64,000 bases of DNA from Diphasiastrum complanatum (lineage: Eukaryota; Streptophyta; Lycopodiopsida; Lycopodiales; Lycopodiaceae). The translations under genes and the position numbers were made by a program. Below, one piece after another: positions 53,791 through 64,000 of this stretch. The notes below the pieces were generated by a model. That model saw only the letters and a list, made by a program, of their open reading frames with translations, was not told where the DNA came from and ran no database searches. The stretch spans positions 58,450,698 to 58,514,697 of the forward strand of contig CM055092.1 of NCBI GenBank assembly GCA_029204225.1, in the 5' to 3' direction. Numbering within the stretch: position 1 is the stretch's first letter; each line of letters opens with the position of its first letter.

Positions 53791-55030
53791 GGTTTAAATC
53801 AAAAGAGAAATATGTTTAAGGGCCTCCGAATTTTGTAAATAATGAGATACCAATTTGGGATCTAGATCTAGATCTCAAAATTTTCCAAAATACTCTAAAC
53901 AAATAACCAATGGATTTCAGTATTAGCATTACCATTACCGTAATTACTAACCATCACTCTACAGGTCATTCTTGCACAAGAAATCTCCTTTGGAATCATT
54001 GAGGTCCCATACCACCAACTTTTTTTCCAATAATTATCTGCTTCTAGATCTGTTTACCCAAAAAGTCAAAGAGACTATTTGGTTATCCTATACCAAATAT
54101 AGGATCAGAATCAAAACCAATTCCTGGAGATACTTCTAGCCATTGAATTCTCTCATGCTCCTTAAGCGTTCCTCTGTAGATGAACACAGCATCTAAGAAT
54201 ACCACTCCGCATTGACCCATGCATGGACGAAATATATCGTTCAAATGTTGTCAAAATGCCACATGTGTATAAAACCAAATACCCTACTGTTACAGCCATA
54301 TTCAACAAAGGACATGGAATAGTCCTAATATGGTAGACCAGCCCTCCAGCGTTTGAGATTATTGGTCATGCCTAGATTTTATTCCACATTAAGGCCTGTT
54401 GGTGATTAATGACCTTGAGAGGACCCAGACACTCTAATTGAGACATATGGAGTAGTGCATGTACATGTGACTGATATAGGCAGGAGGATTGCATGAAGAG
54501 TTGTGACCTATTTATAATTGACCTGCATGGGGATTGTATGGGTTCATGCACATGATCCTACTCTCTATATTGAGGTAGTGATTATTCCGTCGACGACTTT
54601 GGTCTATGTTACCAGTTGAGCTCTTCTCCTCTTGCTATCACATGGTGTGAACTCGAGGGTGAAGGCTTGTCCTAAGTTCTTAAAGGCCAAAAGATTTAAT
54701 TGGCTTATCATTCACATAAAGCTAGTCTCAAATCAACTTAATGAAAATCAACTAAGATTTTAATTCAAAACTCGAAAAACATTTCATCACATAGATTCAT
54801 TCACAAAACATTGGAAGCACTGAGGGGTCAAGATGGGGACCCCCCCCCTGAAGGATTCTTTTCTTGTCATTATGCAAATCCAATTGTCCAATGTCAATTA
54901 CATATACAATGGATTCCAATAGGGGTCTCAGATGTGATGTAGGAACATCAACTTACATGAACTTAGTTCATATTTGATGATCTTAATTCCATATCTAGCT
55001 TAACAAAAGCATGGAAATTTCTTCATAAGT
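53791..55030. other. No gene seen
   Basis: Mixed spacer with no coding signature. A C8 homopolymer lies at about 54841. Confidence 0.45.
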
Positions 55031-55034
55031 CTTA

Positions 55035-55490
55035 ATCTTTCCGACATGCAATCATGTTGGATTTTAGATTCTTGTCATGCAATCCAAATGGATCTTAGAT
55101 TCTTGACATGCAATCATAAGGGTTCATAGACTCCTGACATGCAACAGTCATGAAGTGACATGCATGGTCATTTGGCAATGCATGGTGTGACATGCAAGCT
55201 TCAAATCTGACATGCAAGCTTTAGATCTGACATGCAAGCTCTAGATTTGGCATGCATGGACAATAGGCCACAGATGCTACGACATACAAGCTTCAAATCT
55301 GACATGCAAGCTCTAGATCTGACATGCATGGATAATAGGCCACTTATGGTACGACATGCAAGCTTCAAATATGACATGCAAGCTTTAGATCAGACATGCA
55401 TGGACAATAGGCCACTGATGGCATGACATGCAAGCTCTAGATCTGACATGCATAGACAATAGGCCACAGATAGCATGACATGCAAAAGTA
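55035..55490 (+). repeat. Tandem repeat, 72-bp unit with GACATGCAAGC subrepeats
   Basis: The string AATAGGCCAC recurs at 55262, 55334, 55406 and 55458 (spacing 72, 72, 52). Within each unit, (T)GACATGCAAGCTxxAxATC repeats about every 20 bases; older relatives (GACATGCAATC) extend left to 55039. Because 72 is divisible by three, a frame stays open from 55232 to 55426 and would encode about 24-residue repeats (MQALDLTCMDNRPLM, RHASFK). No evidence that it is translated. Confidence 0.88.
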
Positions 55491-55499
55491 CTGATCAAC

Positions 55500-56365
55500 C
55501 ATTTTTACATATGGGTAACAGTTTCAAGAGCATGCCATGGTTTCGAGAGAAGGTAAAAGTGAGAGAGGGAGAGAGTGTGTGTGTGTGTGTTTGTGTGTGA
55601 TGTGAAAGAGAGATAGAAATCCGAGGTTTTGAGCTCCACAAATCCTGCAATCACAAAATAACATAGCCTCCTTGAGGTAATGCCTCAATCCTCTTCTCCA
55701 AAGCACCTGTACACAACAAACAACAAAATGGTAGAGCTTGGATGCAACATCCTCCAATCCTCTAGGTAGAGGGGCGCATTTCCACTTATATAGAGAGTGG
55801 AGAGTCCTTCCAAAGTGAGTGAGGTGTCAAGTTCAAGTAATGATAATTCTATATCATCAAAGTCTATCTGGGCTTTGAAGCTTGGAAAGTTGTTGCGGAA
55901 GCTTTTTCTTTTGTTTCGTGTTCGTCTTCTCTTCTGATTTGTGAACAATTTTCAGTGTTTGAATTTTCTTTTTGTGTGGAAGCTCTTACGGGATCCTAGA
56001 CACTCAACTACACATCACAAAACATATTTTATTCTAGCAATCAAGAGACACATCACAAGGCCAAGAGATACACGAAATAGAGCGACTATATTGTCAGTTT
56101 GGTTTTAGAGCAAGAATGTCAGTGTCTCGCTCGTTGGCGGATTGACTCTCTACTCTTTCGCTATGTTATGCTCGTTGGCAGACTTTCATGCACAACTATT
56201 GTATCTTTGCTTTCTTACTTTATTTGCTACGTCTCTCTCTATTTCTTACAGATCTCTGTATTCCCTAGCGACACTTTTTCAACCTTCACGCTCCAAAGGA
56301 TCAGGAAGATCATACAAATACCATGAAGTACAAAACTCCTGATCTGATATGATGACATCAACAAA
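55500..56365. other. No confident gene; GT repeat and a possible minus-strand promoter
   Basis: (GT)n lies at about 55575-55600. On the minus strand CTCTATATAAGTGG (about 55783-55796) resembles a TATA box. Open frames around it have no recognised motifs. Confidence 0.4.
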
Positions 56366-56371
56366 AGGGCG

Positions 56372-57168
56372 TTAGGATGTGCCTAATCCACTATTCTTGT
56401 AATCCATGATTAGTTACAGACTGTTAAGTCTATCTAATTAGATATGCTACATTGAATGTATGCAATTACTAGATGTATAAAATACATACAATAGCAGATA
56501 GAAAATATACAGAATAAAAGTCTGTCTGTGAGTGAGACAATTTTGTAAGCAGGATCTACAGAGATCCAAGAAGTTTGGTAGTAGGACATGCCTAATCCAC
56601 CATTCTTGTAATCCACGATTAGTTATAGATTGCTTCGTCTATCTAATCAGATATGCTATACTAAATGTATGCAATTACTAGATGTATAAAATACATATAG
56701 TAGCAGATAGAAAATATACATAATAGAAGTCCGCCTATGAGCGAGACAATTTTGTAAGTAGGATTTACATAAATTCAAAAAGTCCGCTAGTAAGCGAGAC
56801 ACTACTCGTGGGAGAACATCGTTGCTCTCACGCCAATGCACTGTGTAGATCTATCATACAGCGCTCGAAATCAAGCGGATGAATAGATGATACTGTAGTT
56901 ATTATGCACATATCACTCTCAACTTTTGTCTGATCTCGAATGAATTATTGTCTGATATAGCTTGTGTATCTCATTCACCTGTTTTATCAATTTCGCACAC
57001 TAGTTCAGTTTTGTTGAATGTTGTACTAATCTATAACGTAGATCAGCAGTGCCTGTCTACTTTCTGAAGGATTGTAGGAATGATATAGCAGATAGTGACC
57101 AACAATCATATATGAAATCCATCTGAATTGATTTCGTTCGCGATTAATTTGATTTCGCTTCAGCAATG
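56372..57168 (+). mobile_element. LTR with a 209-bp internal tandem duplication
   Basis: GCCTAATCCAC...GACAATTTTGTAAG... occurs at 56381 and again at 56590, spacing 209. Each copy carries ATGTATAAAATACATA, a TATA-like box (about 56473 and 56682). A partial third unit (AGTCCGCTAGTAAGCGAGAC) follows. The right end abuts a primer-site-like sequence at 57170, so this is read as a 5' LTR with duplicated promoter block. The left border is uncertain. Confidence 0.65.
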
Positions 57169-57169
57169 T

Positions 57170-57181
57170 CAATATCAGAGC
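57170..57181 (+). other. Degenerate copia-type primer-binding site
   Basis: CAATATCAGAGC matches TGGTATCAGAGC at the last nine positions and sits just after the LTR-like sequence and 82 bases before an ATG ORF. Confidence 0.5.
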
Positions 57182-57262
57182 TCATTCTAGTTTCGCTTCG
57201 TTTCGTTACGAAGCTTGATTGATATTTGCATGCATTTGCGTTTTCACATTTTTCACATCATT

Positions 57263-57904
57263 ATGAGCAAATTTGAGCCCTCCCGGTGCCCTTCTGAGCA
57301 AACTTGGGCACGTATTCGTGGACATTTTGACACTGGTTTTAATAGGATGAATCTCCACCAAGCCAAAATCTGAAATTGAAAACGACCTTTCTTCAAGTGT
57401 AGTTGTGGAGACAAGTGTAAAAATCAGTCATCTATTATCTGGTTTGACCATGACATTTGGTATATGATGAATAATCTTAGCATTTTCTTTCTGGGTGCCT
57501 CACCGCAAAATCAACTCAATGCGTTTTTCCTTTGGCTACACAGACCTGCTAGGGAAATTGTCAAAGCTCATATTACCTTTCGTTATCTATGCCAGTACAT
57601 GATTGATGCATCTATTGAACTTGCCACAAATCCCTTTGTTAAGCTCCTTTCTCATCTTGGTGATGCCAAGAACATTAGAGAAATCGAACGTTTGCTCAAA
57701 AGACCTAGCTTCTCCACTCTACAAGGTAAATTTTTCTAGAACTCTAGTAAACGTACAAGCACTTCCAGTCTTAATAATCCCAGCTCTGTCCTGTCTGGCC
57801 AAGGAAAAAGAAGAAAATCTAATGATTACATGGGTAAAGAAGGACAAGGAAGCAGTGCAAAGAGCGACTTGCCAATTAAGAAGCTGAACTTTTATCGGGA
57901 TTGA
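57263..57904 (+). pseudogene. Unrecognised ORF in gag position (three stops)
   Basis: One frame from ATG 57263 to TGA 57902-57904, with TGA (57371-57373), TGA (57377-57379) and TAG inside. Pieces: MSKFEPSRCPSEQTWARIRG, a Cys-rich KRPFFKCSCGDKCKNQSS, IIWFDHDIWYMMNNLSIFFL, NQLNAFFLWLHRPAREIVKA, LLSHLGDAKNIREIERLLKR, then a basic Ser-rich tail (GQGKRRKSNDYMGKEG). Its place right after an LTR and primer site is that of gag, but it lacks the copia or gypsy capsid signatures. Nothing resembling pol follows. It is possibly the single product of a non-autonomous LTR element. Confidence 0.5.
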
Positions 57905-57929
57905 CATGGTTGCAAGACGAGATCGTTTT

Positions 57930-58435
57930 GGAAAGAAATGAGGTTATCAAAAATGTTGGAGAAAGAGGGTGTGTGAGTGTGAGAAACTAAAATAGCTCGA
58001 AAAGAAACGAACACAAAAAGAAATGAACTCGAAACTCGAACAAAAAGTGTTTGTGCGCCGCAAAATGAGCTATATTACTCTTTCCCTAAGCATGACTACG
58101 CCTATCAGAAACAAACAGAACGTTAGTGATAGAAATCACGGTCGATCTGATTACGTAGCCAAACATTTAACAACAAAACATCAGAAGGATAATTTGTCGC
58201 AAATAGCTAGACAAATTATTTGTCATGAATGATTCGCGAAGAGCTAGACTGAGCACGACTGTAATCAGTCGCGAATTATCACGAAAGACAAGACTAAATA
58301 TTAGTCACGAACAACTAGACTAATAATAATTTGCTAAGAATAGATTACCAGATTTAGCAATAAGAGAGTCAAACAGAATGTAGAAAAGCATAGCAATATT
58401 GACACAAATCTGAACGCAGAACAAGCCAGAGCTGT
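57930..58435. repeat. TCGCGAA-type repeat region
   Basis: Roughly 40-base blocks with (T/A)GTC(A/G)CGAA, AGCTAGAC and TAAT recur between 58195 and 58340. Style and motifs recall the LTR-like regions at 12780-13080 and 41560-41660. No genes. Confidence 0.5.
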
Positions 58436-58693
58436 TATTAGATTAAGTATAGCAAAATATACATGTCAATAATGTTGTTGAGCACAAGACAATAGCGAAC
58501 GAAACCGCATGCTCTACAAAGCTAATCCAATCTGTAAAAGGAATGAACCTATTACTGACAATAAAAAAGAATCAATGCGCGAGGGCATCTACTTTGTCTA
58601 TCTCTAATAAGCTTCTGATGCTATTATATTCACACACGTTGTTATCTCACATCTGTATCTTCTCACTACTGTAGAATACGCAAATGGTATTCA

Positions 58694-58782
<89 letters not shown>

Positions 58783-59070
58783 TTTACAGGTGTGCAAATG
58801 AAGAAAGTACAAAGTGGATGTGCTGTTTGTAAGAGATCGTGGGTGGGTTTTGTCGTTGTCAAATCTGTTTGCACAGTTGCATGGGATGAGCGTGAAAAGG
58901 CCGCGACGTCAGCCTTTGTTGAAATGAACGTTGGTGAAGATGCAAAAAATGTGACACTCTGACTTATGTCTTAAGATTTGATTTACATGGTGCCTTCACT
59001 TTTCTGTAAGGGCACTTTCGGCATTTTGTAAGGTAGTGTCACCTTTTTCGCCTATCACAAATTACGTGTG
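58436..59070. repeat. Direct repeat R, left copy
   Basis: Matches 63349-63909 in the same orientation (AGATTAAGTATAGCAAAATA at the left, CACAAATTACGTGT at the right). Most of the length difference is a microsatellite: (TA)n(CA)n at about 58696-58780 is reduced to a few units in the other copy. The right end cuts into copia C. Confidence 0.92.
58696..58780. repeat. (TA)n(CA)n microsatellite
   Basis: About 85 bases of TA then CA repeats inside repeat R; the other copy of R has only a short TATATATATACACA at this place. Confidence 0.97.
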
Positions 59071-60476
59071 TGCTTGCTTCTTGCATGAAATATGAGATTA
59101 TTGGCAAGAGCTTGGGTCGAGATGTTATCACACTTGATCATTGGTAGATCATCCTCCTTGATGCACTTTAGCTCCATTAATAACCTCTTGATCCAAAGCA
59201 CTTCTTTGGTAGTTGTAGTGAGTGCTTTGTACTCGGCCTCACATGAAGAGAGAGATATAGTATCTTGCTTTTTGGAAAGCCAAGATATTAGATTGCCTCC
59301 AAGAAAGATAGTGTATGCACTAATAGAATTTCGATCCATCTTTTCACTTGCAAAGTCTGAATTCGAGTAGCCAATAATGGATAGATCTTCAATTTTATAG
59401 AGTAGACCATAATCACAAGATGAAGATACATATCTTAGAATCCTCTTGGCCATCTTCCAATGATGGATCTTAGGATCTTGCATAAATTGACTCAATTTGT
59501 GCACACAAAAACTTAGATCAGTCCTAGTAATGGTAAGCCAAATCAAGGAGCCTACAAGACTCCTAAAAAGTGTGATGTCCTCAAAGGATCTTTCATCACC
59601 TTTATTAGGATCTTTTACAATTTGCTCCATTGGAGTATCTATGCTCTTAGAATTTTCCATATGGAATTTTTTCAGCATAGAGTGAGCATATCTAGATTGG
59701 CATATAAAGACATGATTTTCATAAAAATCAATTTCTAGGCCTAGAATGTAATGCATCTCTCCTAGATCTTGCATTTTAAACTCACATCCAAGTGCTAGCT
59801 TGGTTTCATCAACTAGCTTGATACAACTTCCACAAAGAATAATGTCATCAACATAAATTAGAAGAATGACAATATTGCTATCAACAAATTTTAGATACAT
59901 GGAAGGATCATAGTCACTAAGAGTAAATCCTAGTGAGATAAGAAAATAATTAAGTCTTGAATACCATGAACTTGGTGCTTGCTTGAGTCCATAAAGACTT
60001 TTGAAGAGCAAGCACACTTTGGACTCATCCTTGATGAATCCTTGAGGTTGTTCCATATAGATCTCCTCCTCAAGATAACCATTTAGAAAAGCATTGGATA
60101 CATCTAATTGGAACACCTTCAACTTGAAAAAACAAGCAAGAGAAATAAGAATTCTTATTGTCACCATCTTTGCAACGGGTGCAAAGGTCTCCTCAAAATC
60201 AAGACCATGGATTTGAGCAAATCCTTTGGCACATAATCTTGCTTTATGCTTGTTGATGGTGCCATCATGATTGAACTTGATCCGAAATACCCACTTGCAA
60301 CCAACCACATGCTTGTTGGATGGAGGATCCACAAGCTCCCAAGTATTGTTGGTGATCAATGCATCATACTCTTGCTTCATGGCATCATACCACTCCTTGG
60401 TATTGAGTGCCTCTTGTACATTCTTTGGCTCTTCATGAGAGACATAAAAAACATAATTAGTGGAATCAAGATCCAC
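59055..60476 (-). pseudogene. Copia C reverse transcriptase and RNase H
   Basis: Leftward, a long open frame: EALNTKEWYDAMKQEYDALI, GCKWVFRIKFNHDG, KARLCAKGFAQ, DFEETFAPVAKM, QLDVSNAFLNGYLEEEIYME, SLYGLKQAPSSWYSRL, ILLIYVDDIILCG (YVDD intact), HYILGLEID, then RNase H: IIGYSNSDFA (Asp), ISLSSCEAEYKAL (Glu), KCDNISTQALANN (Asp). The end is replaced after FHARSKH by repeat R, so about the last 60-80 residues, the polypurine tract and the 3' LTR are gone. A one-base shift near 60480 separates it from integrase. All visible catalytic residues are present. Confidence 0.93.
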
Positions 60477-60479
60477 TTG

Positions 60480-61800
60480 TTTGCCTTGTCAACATATGAG
60501 AGCCTCTTAGGCTCGGATCTATCTCTCGTGGATCTTCTTGGTGAAAAGATCCGAGGAGAGTCTTCTTCAAATCTCGACCCCATCACATCATGATTGTCTT
60601 CAAAATCAATAATTGATGATGCATCCATAGATTTTTTGATCTCGACCTCTTCAAAATATGAGTGTTGATCTTCATGAAAGACAACATCTCTACTTTCAAT
60701 AACTTGAGAAGTAGAGAGTATAAAGACTCTATAGGCCTTCTTGGTGGATGAGTATCCAACCATGATCCCTTTGCATGCACTAGGATCTTCCTTCTTCCTT
60801 GTTTCCAAGGGAATATGGACAAAGCATAAGCATCCAAAAACTCTAAGGTGATCAACCTTAGGCTTCTTCAAAAATAAGATTTCATATGGTGACTTTCCTC
60901 CAAGAGCTATATGTGGGAGCCTATTGCAAAGATAATTTGCACAATTAATGGCTTCCCCCCAAAAATCTTTGGGCAAAGATGCCTCAATTCTCATAGATTT
61001 TGTACATTCACATAGAGATATATTCTTTCTCTCGGCCACTCCATTTTGAGATGGAGAGTAGGCACAAGAGAACTCTCTTTTAATGCCTTCAAGCTCACAA
61101 AAATCTTGAAATTTATTGGAGATATATTCACCACCTCCATCACTTCTAAGAGCTTTAATCTTGAATGAGAATTGCTTCTCTACATAAGCTTTGAAAATAA
61201 GGAAACGATCAAACACCATAGATTTAGAAGCAAGAAGATATATCCGAGTGAATCTTGTGTAATAATCAATGAAAGTAACAAAACAAGTGGCTCCTCCCTT
61301 GCTTGTAGTTGATGAGAAATGCACATCCAAGTGGATTAACTCCAAAGGATGCTTGCTTTTGATAGAAGATCTTGTAAATGGATTTTTGTGAGATTTAGCA
61401 ATAGCACAAGCCTCACAAGGCTTGATCTTCTTGGAGAATGAATTTGGCAAGCCAATAGCTTTGGCCCTTTTGATCATAGAGAGCATGGATTTGTAGTTGG
61501 GATGTCCCAACCTCCTATGCCATAATTCCTCCATAGAGAGTTTGTCCACAAGAGCAACATTACAAGCATTCACATACTCATTTGGATCTAGTTTATAGAT
61601 GCCACCAAATCTAGATCCTAATGCAAGTATCTCATCATTCTTCTTGATAGTGCAAGTATCAACATTGAATTTTACATCAAGGCCATTATCAAGCAATTGG
61701 CCAACACTAATAAGATTCTTGGTAAGCTTAGGTACATAAAGAACTTGTGAGAGAGAAAGAACTTTAGAGGATGCAAGCGAATGTTCCCTATGCCTTAAAT
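60480..61800 (-). pseudogene. Copia C integrase
   Basis: The frame (about 61800 to 60480) starts in the GAG-pre-integrase part (LYVPKLTKNLISVGQLLDNG), then LWHRRLGHPN ... CEAC (zinc site), LELIHLDVHFSS (first Asp), FIDYYTR, ALRSDGGGEY (second Asp), YSPSQNGVAERKN (Glu), CANYLCNRLPHIALGGKSPY, LRVFGCLCFVHIPLETR, GIMVGYSSTKKAYRVF. HLD for the usual HSD and FIDYY for FIDDY are non-catalytic changes; the DDE residues are intact. About 430 codons are open, so this is one of the best-preserved coding regions here. Confidence 0.93.
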
Positions 61801-62860
61801 AGGACATTCAAAATCATTTGCAGTGTATATTGATTTCTTGACTCCATCATAAGGTGCAATAGAAGAGAGAGTCCTTGGAGCTACACATATGTGAAGAGGC
61901 TCCACTATCAATATACCATAGGCCGTCCTTCTTGAAAGGAGTAGATGAGAAACTAGAGACCATAAGAGATCCCTCTCCATCACTTGCAATGGTGTCTTCC
62001 TTCTCATTGGTAATGTTGGCTTGCTTGAGTTGATTCTTCTTCTTGAAGCAACTGGTGGCACCTTTCTTGCCACAATAAAAGCACTTGATCTTCTTCTTCT
62101 TGAGCTTGGATGATGAAGCATTAGAGGAATCATCTTCCTCCTCATCTTTGTCTTTGGATTTGACTTTGTCCTTGCTTGAGGATTGTTGATGTTGGTTCTT
62201 GCTCCTCCCTTTGTGCTTATCCTTGGCAAAGAGAGCTTTGCCATCATTATGAGTGAGAGAAAGCTTGTCCATCCTCAAGAGCTTGTACTCTTGTCTTGAT
62301 TCTTCCGAAATTAGCACATTTTCGAGAGCCTCCAAACTTGGTAGCTCCTCCTTAATGGCATAGGATTGGACAAGGTTATCAAATTCACTTCTCAAGCCAT
62401 TGAGAATGACTTGAACTAGCTCATTTTGATTGATGGAATCACCAATACAAGCAAGTTCTCTATGAATATCTTTTACTCTCAACACATAACTAGATGCACT
62501 CTCATCACTCTTTTGGCTATTTTGAAAGATTTGATTCCTAAGAGTGAGAAGCCTAGAGGTATTTTTAGCCTCATAGATAGACTTGAGACAATCCCAAGCT
62601 TCTTTGGCTGTTGTACAAGTACCTATCTCCCTCAATATCTCATTAGAGACATTCATCTTAATGTAGTGGAGAGCCATCCTAGCTCTCTTTTTGTATTTTT
62701 GAACCTCTTGAAGAACTTGTGGTTCTTCTTCAAGGCCAAGAACTATGTCCATCACGTCTTGAAGGATCAAGATGGACTCCATCCTCATTTTCCAAATTGA
62801 ATAATTTGAAGTGGTCAATCTTTCACTTGGTTCCAACAAGGATGAACCCATTGAAGACAT
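61801..62860 (-). pseudogene. Copia C gag and protease
   Basis: Probable start ATG 62860 (MSSMGSSLLEPSERLTTSNY), then IWKMRMESIL, KKRARMALHYIKMNVSNEIL, AKEAWDCLKSIY, RLLTLRNQIFQNSQ, RELACIGDSI, ILNGLRSEFDNLVQSYAI: a UBN2-type copia gag. The zinc knuckle reads CFYCGKKGATSC: the His and spacing of C-x2-C-x4-H-x4-C are lost. Protease active site WYIDSGASSHM is intact. A frameshift near 61860, a TAA for CAA at about 61798 (CPI-stop-GIGNI) and a second shift near 61760 break the link to integrase. Confidence 0.92.
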
Positions 62861-63348
62861 TTGAAGTGAAGAAAGCTCAAATGATGAACAATAAATGTTG
62901 CTACACACTCTCAATAGGATCCAATAATAGAGTACTATCTCCTCCTATGAAAGATCTTGCAACTATTTGTGAATTGATTCTCACTAGCTACACAAATCTC
63001 TCTAAAACAAGATCTATTTCACATCAAATGATGGAGTATAGGCAAAGTTAGGATCAAACACTCTTAGCACGTGTGAAGTACTCTAAGAAACCAAATTTGA
63101 CCAAATACAATGATATTGCATGAAACAAAATGGCTAAGATCTCAAAACAGTGCCTAGATCACATATAGATGAGATTGGCAAGCATACAACTGTGATTTTG
63201 GATCAACCAGGCAATCTCTTGAACAAACCAAATGTGTCCACCCAGGTCTAGGTGCCCTACCTAACCCTCTTCAATAGCTTATAGCTTCTGATTGGCTCAA
63301 CCAAATGGAATGAAACTGATTGCATCAGAAACTAGACAAAAATAGCTT
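62861..63348 (-). other. Copia C leader / LTR remnant
   Basis: Non-coding sequence upstream of gag. It contains AGTACTTCACACGTGC (about 63065-63080, minus strand), the same box seen in other LTRs here. No primer-binding site was recognised, and the region ends at repeat R. Confidence 0.45.
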
Positions 63349-63909
63349 ATCAGATTAAGTATAGCAAAATATACATGTCAATAATGCTGTTGAGCACAAG
63401 ACAATAGCGGACAAAACCGCGTGCCTCTACAAAGCTAATTTAATCTGTAAAAGGAATGAACCTATTACTGACAATACAAAAGAATCAATGTGAGGGCATC
63501 TACTTCGTCTATCTCTGATAAGCTTTTGATGCTATTATTTTCACACACGTTGTTATCTCACATCTGTATTTTCTCACTACTGTAGAATATGCAAATGGTA
63601 TTCAATATATATATACACAATTTTATAGGTGTGCAGATGAAGAAAGTACAAAGTGGATGTGTTGTTTGTAAGAGATCGTGGGTGGCTGTTGTCGTTGTCA
63701 AATTTGTTTGCACAGTTGCATGGGATGAGCATGAAAAAGCCGCGACGTCAGTCTTTGCTGAAATGGACGTTGGTGAAGATGCGGAAATTGCGACACTCTG
63801 ACAAATGCCTTAAGATCTGATTTACAAGGTGCCTTCACTTTTTTGTAAGGGCACCTTTGGCATTTTGTAAGGTATTGTCGCCTTTTTCGCTTGTCACAAA
63901 TCACGTGTA
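63349..63909. repeat. Direct repeat R, right copy
   Basis: Second copy of 58436-59070, same orientation, with short microsatellite. It contains GAGATCGTGGGTGG and GCGACACTCTGAC. Sequence beyond 63910 continues with TTTTTCGC / GTGTCGC motifs like those at 32790-33080, which are absent after the left copy because copia C starts there. Confidence 0.92.
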
Positions 63910-64000
63910 AAAACACAGTGTCGCGTTTTTCGCCTATGGAAATTTACTTGTATTTATGCTAACAGTCGTGTTTTTTGCTTGTCGTATTTTACATGTAAAT

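Noticed and set aside
55035-55490. CRISPR-like array
   Set aside because: Units are contiguous tandem repeats without unique spacers, and this is plant nuclear DNA.
63349-64000. Repeat R as the 5' LTR of copia C
   Set aside because: No primer-binding site lies at its inner edge, and the left copy begins inside the RNase H coding region rather than after a polypurine tract.

Overview
The window is nuclear DNA of a land plant with a large, transposon-rich genome. The evidence is Ty1/copia and Ty3/gypsy elements with typical plant primer-binding sites (initiator-Met type TGGTATCAGAGC; Asp type TGGCGCCGTTGCC), short introns with canonical GTAAG...GCAG borders, AT-rich spacers, and no operons or bacterial-type genes. 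The reverse-transcriptase (RT) families and the amount of decayed LTR DNA would suit a fern, lycophyte or gymnosperm, but this is an impression and no species can be named from the sequence. No intact host gene was found.

Layout. 1-5.7 kb: the 5' exons of an SMC-like ATPase gene (minus strand), a worn reverse-transcriptase tail, a foldback element, simple repeats and a Helitron helicase fragment. 5.9-9.5 kb: copia element A (plus strand), nearly continuous in frame but carrying stops and a deletion in RNase H. 11-13.2 kb: gypsy gag and pol scraps and a copia gag preceded by four primer-binding-site-like repeats. 13.2-16.2 kb: copia B (minus strand) with its 3' LTR. 16.2-25.4 kb: a large gypsy element (5' LTR, PBS, gag with three zinc knuckles, protease, RT-RNase H, a duplicated integrase split by a copia gag fragment, and an extra 3' ORF). 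25.4-32.6 kb: plus-strand copia B pieces (5' LTR plus PBS, then integrase to RT start) interrupted by two convergent unrecognised intron-bearing gene fragments and a second gypsy element. 32.6-35.1 kb: further LTR and copia debris. 35.4-37.5 kb: a tRNA-like retroposon with a perfect 17-bp target duplication, two hairpins and a 1.4-kb self-complementary repeat field. 39.6-43.2 kb: an unrecognised ORF behind a promoter-like region, and the decayed copia D. 45-47 kb: palindromic minisatellites. 47.5-48.5 kb: LINE remnant. 51.6-53.8 kb: gypsy LTR, PBS and RT scrap. 55 kb: 72-bp tandem repeat. 56.4-57.9 kb: LTR with a duplicated promoter block followed by an unrecognised ORF. 58.4-63.9 kb: copia C (minus strand) between two direct repeats.

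The parts do not form a pathway. They record nested insertion, in which most coding regions belonged to self-replicating elements and now carry stops, frameshifts or lost catalytic residues. The items least explained by known element types are the two spliced gene fragments (26.7-28.4 kb), the unrecognised ORFs in LTR-element positions (24.3, 29.8, 39.6 and 57.3 kb), the 85-bp tRNA-like retroposon (35.4 kb), the palindrome fields (36 and 45-47 kb) and the repeated primer-binding sites (12.6 kb).
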